Below, piece by piece: positions 5,243-7,597 of a stretch of 7,597 bases of DNA (the first letter of the stretch is position 1; the number at the start of each line of letters is the position of its first letter). The stretch lies in the NCBI GenBank assembly GCA_937881505.1, contig CALGEM010000164.1, positions 1 through 7,597 on the forward strand, in the 5' to 3' direction. The position numbers and the translations under genes were made by a program. Below the pieces are notes generated by a model. The model saw nothing but the letters and a program-made list of their open reading frames with translations. It was not told the origin of the DNA and did not search any database. The DNA comes from an uncultured euryarchaeote. Its GTDB lineage: Archaea; Thermoplasmatota; Poseidoniia; Poseidoniales; Poseidoniaceae.

Positions 5243-6654
5243 TCCAACAACTCGATTTCGTCGTCCCATTCAACTTCGCTCGCGAGAACATCGGGTTCTT
5301 TCCATTCAACCTCTCCTCCGATGTCCTCCGCCCCATCAGCAGGCACACCATCGCCCACCAAATCACCTGGTGCTTCAGCTGGATCCTTAGCCCCTGCTTG
5401 CTCAATCTGGGACGCTCCATCAGCGGGTTGTGTTTCAGATATCATGGGGTCAGGAGCAGCCACCGCTTCCTCAACGACTCGCTTGATGTGCTCTTCTGTG
5501 GCGGTCTGCCCCATGGTTTGGTCCAAAACCCTGGGTTGCATCCAAAAGAAGGTCAACGCAACAACAAGATGCCCCGCCATCATGACGGCTCGGATGTCGT
5601 CTAAAACGGTGGTCAGCATGGCCACACTTCCTGCATAAGCATAGCCAAAGGCCAAGCCCATTGGAAGAGCGTTGTTCAAGTTGACCAGTTTGAGTGGTGA
5701 GCGGAATGAACGTGAGGTCAGGCCCCAGATGGCCATCAACACCGTGAACATCATGAGCAGGAATTCTTCAGCGACCAGGACGGCCGTATTCGGCGTGATG
5801 AACTGGTGCCTCCAAACGGTCAACAGGTGCCAAGTAATCATCAACTGACTCAGGAAAAGCCACCGGCCACCAAAGCGGTGGAAATCTTCACGAGAAGACG
5901 CCCGCAACCGTGCACCTCGGGACCGCCGCCACGACAGGGCAAACACGGCCGATACAATGATGAGGAAGATGAAGTTTCCAAGCAAGGCACCAACAAAGCC
6001 GGTCGAGGAGTCCGCAAACGATTCAAACCCATAGAGCAAGACAACGGTCAGACCCATGAGGAGTGCAAAAGAGACAACGGTTGAACGACTTGATAGACCG
6101 GGGTCACGGGCATCAGAGCCCGGTAGTTTTGATGCTGAGACTGAACTCAACCAGCGACCGAAGCCTCGGCCCTGAACGATGGCCCACACAACAAAACACG
6201 AGGAAAGGGCCCACGGCAGGACCGTGGTTAAATCGGCTACGACTCCCTGCTCACCGAACAAGACGAGCAACGAAGCAAACACCAGAACCGACATCACCAG
6301 CGGGAAGATACAGATTCGAAAGGAACCAAGCAGCCGCGAAAGGGTCGAACGTTCATCCCCTTCCCGTTCGGTAAGCCGTATCCATCGGTCCACCGTTGGC
6401 CGGCCTGCCAAGAGGCCTGTGAGGAAATAACCGCCAGCCAACGCGACAAAGCCCATCGCACTCATCGCTTCAAGTCCATTCACGGTCGCGAATTGCAAGA
6501 CTGATGAGAGGACGATGATCGTCACAACATGGGGTAAGGTCGACACACTGAGCAAGATGCGCAGCAAGGCCAGTATCGACGCATCTTCTTGTTGAAGGTG
6601 CTCAAGCTTTGTCGGCTCCAAAGAAGCCGTCTCAGCATCTGCGTTGCCTTCCAT
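5239..6654 (-). CDS. Polytopic (about ten-helix) membrane protein with acidic C-terminal tail, function unknown
   Basis: I do not recognise the family. From the ATG at 6654 the product has 471 residues: a short acidic N-terminus, then about ten membrane segments, then an acidic Pro/Ala/Gly-rich cytoplasmic-type tail of roughly 85 residues. No transporter signature, cofactor motif or catalytic residue stands out. The tail ends with two copies of EVEW twelve residues apart and finishes DDEIELLD, which looks like a short linear binding motif. In-frame ATGs at 6714, 6696 and 6759 would extend the N-terminus by 14 to 35 residues. I prefer 6654 because those extensions look non-coding, because 6759 would overlap the divergent Pop5 gene, and because a TATA-like CTTTATG sits about 45 nt upstream. 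GGGAGG lies nine bases before the 6714 ATG, so that start remains open. Its stop overlaps that of the FtsZ-like gene. Confidence 0.8.
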   Translation of the reverse strand: MEGNADAETASLEPTKLEHLQQEDASILALLRILLSVSTLPHVVTIIVLSSVLQFATVNGLEAMSAMGFVALAGGYFLTGLLAGRPTVDRWIRLTEREGDERSTLSRLLGSFRICIFPLVMSVLVFASLLVLFGEQGVVADLTTVLPWALSSCFVVWAIVQGRGFGRWLSSVSASKLPGSDARDPGLSSRSTVVSFALLMGLTVVLLYGFESFADSSTGFVGALLGNFIFLIIVSAVFALSWRRSRGARLRASSREDFHRFGGRWLFLSQLMITWHLLTVWRHQFITPNTAVLVAEEFLLMMFTVLMAIWGLTSRSFRSPLKLVNLNNALPMGLAFGYAYAGSVAMLTTVLDDIRAVMMAGHLVVALTFFWMQPRVLDQTMGQTATEEHIKRVVEEAVAAPDPMISETQPADGASQIEQAGAKDPAEAPGDLVGDGVPADGAEDIGGEVEWKEPDVLASEVEWDDEIELLD

Positions 6655-6696
6655 GGTGATTCCTGCAGGCGACCCATTTTGAGGATATTCCCTCAT

Positions 6697-6703
6697 CATA
6701 AAG
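6697..6703. promoter_or_regulatory. Possible TATA-like element between the divergent membrane-protein and Pop5 genes
   Basis: CATAAAG on the plus strand is CTTTATG on the minus strand. About 25 nt to either side would put start sites near 6675 (minus) and 6728 (plus), each giving a short leader before the ATGs at 6654 and 6740. The match is modest, and the element would lie within coding sequence if either gene uses an upstream start. Confidence 0.3.
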
Positions 6704-6739
6704 TCAAACATCATGAAGAGGAGCCTCCCCCGATGGTGC

Positions 6740-7132
6740 ATGGCCAAGCGATTGTCCAAGGCGTTGCGTGAGAAACGCCGATGGATTGGGGTGCTGGTTC
6801 ACCCCCGCCACCAACACCGTGATGCGGTGGAGCAAGTTCTGTTGCAAATCAGCCAAACGATTGAGCCAGAACCATCGCTGCGTTTGATGGATTTCTTTCC
6901 TCAGCACGAACGCCCAGCGTTGGCTGAGCAACCGGAATTGGCGAGACTGCACGGCGATGGGGGGCTTGCGATTGTTCGGGCACCGCTCAAGGCCATGGTC
7001 GAATTACGGAATCTTTTGCAGGACAACAATGCCTTGGAGACATGGGGGGTCATGAGTCTGACCACCAGTGGGAAAATTCGCCTGGTCCGTCAACGAATGG
7101 GATTACCCAAGCCCAAGCGCAAACAAAAGTGA
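6740..7132 (+). CDS. rnp2: RNase P protein component 2 (Pop5/Rnp2 family)
   Basis: A basic 130-residue protein of the archaeal/eukaryal Pop5 family, which with Rpp30 and the RNase P RNA matures the 5' ends of tRNAs. Recognition is by pattern: LREKRRWIGVLV near the N-terminus matches the family's L-R-[DE]-K-[KR]-R-[YW]-I element. After a central helix comes GLAIVRAPLKAMVELRNLL, like the GIVRC-x(4)-VEELR segment. Then comes an ALETWGVMSLTTSGKIRLVRQRM strand-helix, like the family's 'iirtlgVSGTIKrlkrkf' ending. The C-terminus (KPKRKQK) is strongly basic, as expected for an RNA binder. Length is normal for the family. An ATG at 6713 would add nine residues, but the conserved N-terminus suits 6740 better; neither has a well-placed ribosome site. 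It is divergent from the membrane-protein gene. The residues between the N-terminal strand and the GLAIVR element are more divergent than usual. Confidence 0.8.
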   Translation: MAKRLSKALREKRRWIGVLVHPRHQHRDAVEQVLLQISQTIEPEPSLRLMDFFPQHERPALAEQPELARLHGDGGLAIVRAPLKAMVELRNLLQDNNALETWGVMSLTTSGKIRLVRQRMGLPKPKRKQK

Positions 7133-7210
7133 GGCAAACCATCACTGGCCCCAAAGGTATTCATTCCAAGAAGCCGCAGGAATCAAGTGCATCCGCTCAG
7201 AGGGGCGTTC

Positions 7211-7597
7211 ATGGGAGGAGGTGGAACGGCCCCGGCCATGAAGATGAGCGATGTGTTCATCCTCACAGGCCTAACCCTGCTCCTCGGCGGATTGTTCATG
7301 CACGCATGGGTGTCCCCTATCGACCACGGAGCGGAGGACCCCCCGTACACCAACGGAGCGTCCATGATGAAAGGTGACGCTTTTGATTTACGAATCACCG
7401 TAGAAGAGGAGACGACGCTTCGCATCGTGCTCAAAGACGATACGAACGCCATCCTCAGCGCCGAATCCTTTGTCCTCGCCGCAGGCGACACGCAAGAGAA
7501 GGTGATGACCATGGAGGACGGTGGCTACTACACCTACGAGATTGACACCAAAGGCGTCAACGCCTCCATTGAAACGAGCATTGAGCGAAAGTACATG
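7211..7597 (+). CDS. Membrane-anchored extracytoplasmic protein of unknown function, truncated by the window edge
   Basis: An open frame of 129 codons runs to the last base of the window. Residues 13-33 form one hydrophobic helix (signal anchor or uncleaved signal), followed by a polar, Asp/Thr-rich region with beta-strand patterns (FDLRITVEEE at 58-67, TLRIVLKDD at 69-77, YYTYEIDTK at 106-114). This suggests an exposed beta-sandwich domain outside the cell. No family is recognised. Start choice is uncertain: the ATG at 7211 has GAGGGGC seven bases before it, while the ATGs at 7238 and 7244 follow a strong GGAGGAGGTGG at rather long spacing. It lies 78 nt after Pop5 on the same strand, perhaps with its own promoter, though none is evident. 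The frame is uninterrupted and the codon use resembles the neighbouring genes. Confidence 0.7.
   Translation, partial: MGGGGTAPAMKMSDVFILTGLTLLLGGLFMHAWVSPIDHGAEDPPYTNGASMMKGDAFDLRITVEEETTLRIVLKDDTNAILSAESFVLAAGDTQEKVMTMEDGGYYTYEIDTKGVNASIETSIERKYM

Noticed and set aside
6655..6759. ATG at 6759 as the start of the membrane protein
   Set aside because: It would overlap the 5' coding part of Pop5 and adds an Arg/Met/His-rich stretch that looks non-coding.
7133..7210. Small gene or RNA in the gap after Pop5
   Set aside because: Only 78 nt with no convincing frame, hairpin or box; I see nothing definite in it.

Overview
The window reads as a gene-dense archaeal chromosome segment. Evidence for this: an archaeal RNase P protein of the Pop5 family, Shine-Dalgarno sites such as GAGGTGATC that match the usual archaeal 16S 3' end, TATA-like boxes, a short gene with TPR-like repeats, a tubulin/FtsZ-superfamily gene, and very small intergenic gaps. 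The moderate-to-high GC content, and the pairing of aerobic-type respiratory genes with Tat-exported and membrane proteins, would fit a marine Thermoplasmatota archaeon (Marine Group II / Poseidoniales). That placement is inference from style and gene content, not a database match.

Positions 1-3794 (minus strand) hold one five-gene operon for a cytochrome bc/b6f-type quinol oxidoreductase. In transcription order it encodes: (i) an exported, C-terminally anchored beta-rich protein with a C-x-C-H motif; (ii) a 148-residue protein with two membrane helices; (iii) a Tat-type Rieske iron-sulfur protein with a six-glycine hinge; (iv) a cytochrome b6-like N-terminal half of cytochrome b carrying four haem ligands and a Cys where b6 attaches haem ci; and (v) a PetD-like C-terminal half of cytochrome b, with PDWY in place of PEWY, that runs off the left edge. 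Gaps are -4 to 15 nt and every gene has a visible ribosome binding site. Quinol would be oxidised at the Qo site formed by (iv), (v) and the Rieske protein. No ordinary cytochrome c1 or f is visible, and the first gene is the candidate for that place.

Positions 3795-3974 form a divergent promoter region. On the plus strand, 3975-5242 carries a small TPR-like protein and a divergent FtsZ-like GTPase, probably one transcript. The FtsZ-like gene meets a minus-strand gene for a roughly ten-helix membrane protein with a long acidic tail (5239-6654) at a shared TTAA, so the two stop codons overlap. Divergent from the membrane gene is the RNase P subunit Pop5 (6740-7132, plus). The right edge holds the start of a membrane-anchored protein of unknown function (7211 onward). 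I saw no rRNA, tRNA, CRISPR array, insertion sequence or attachment site.
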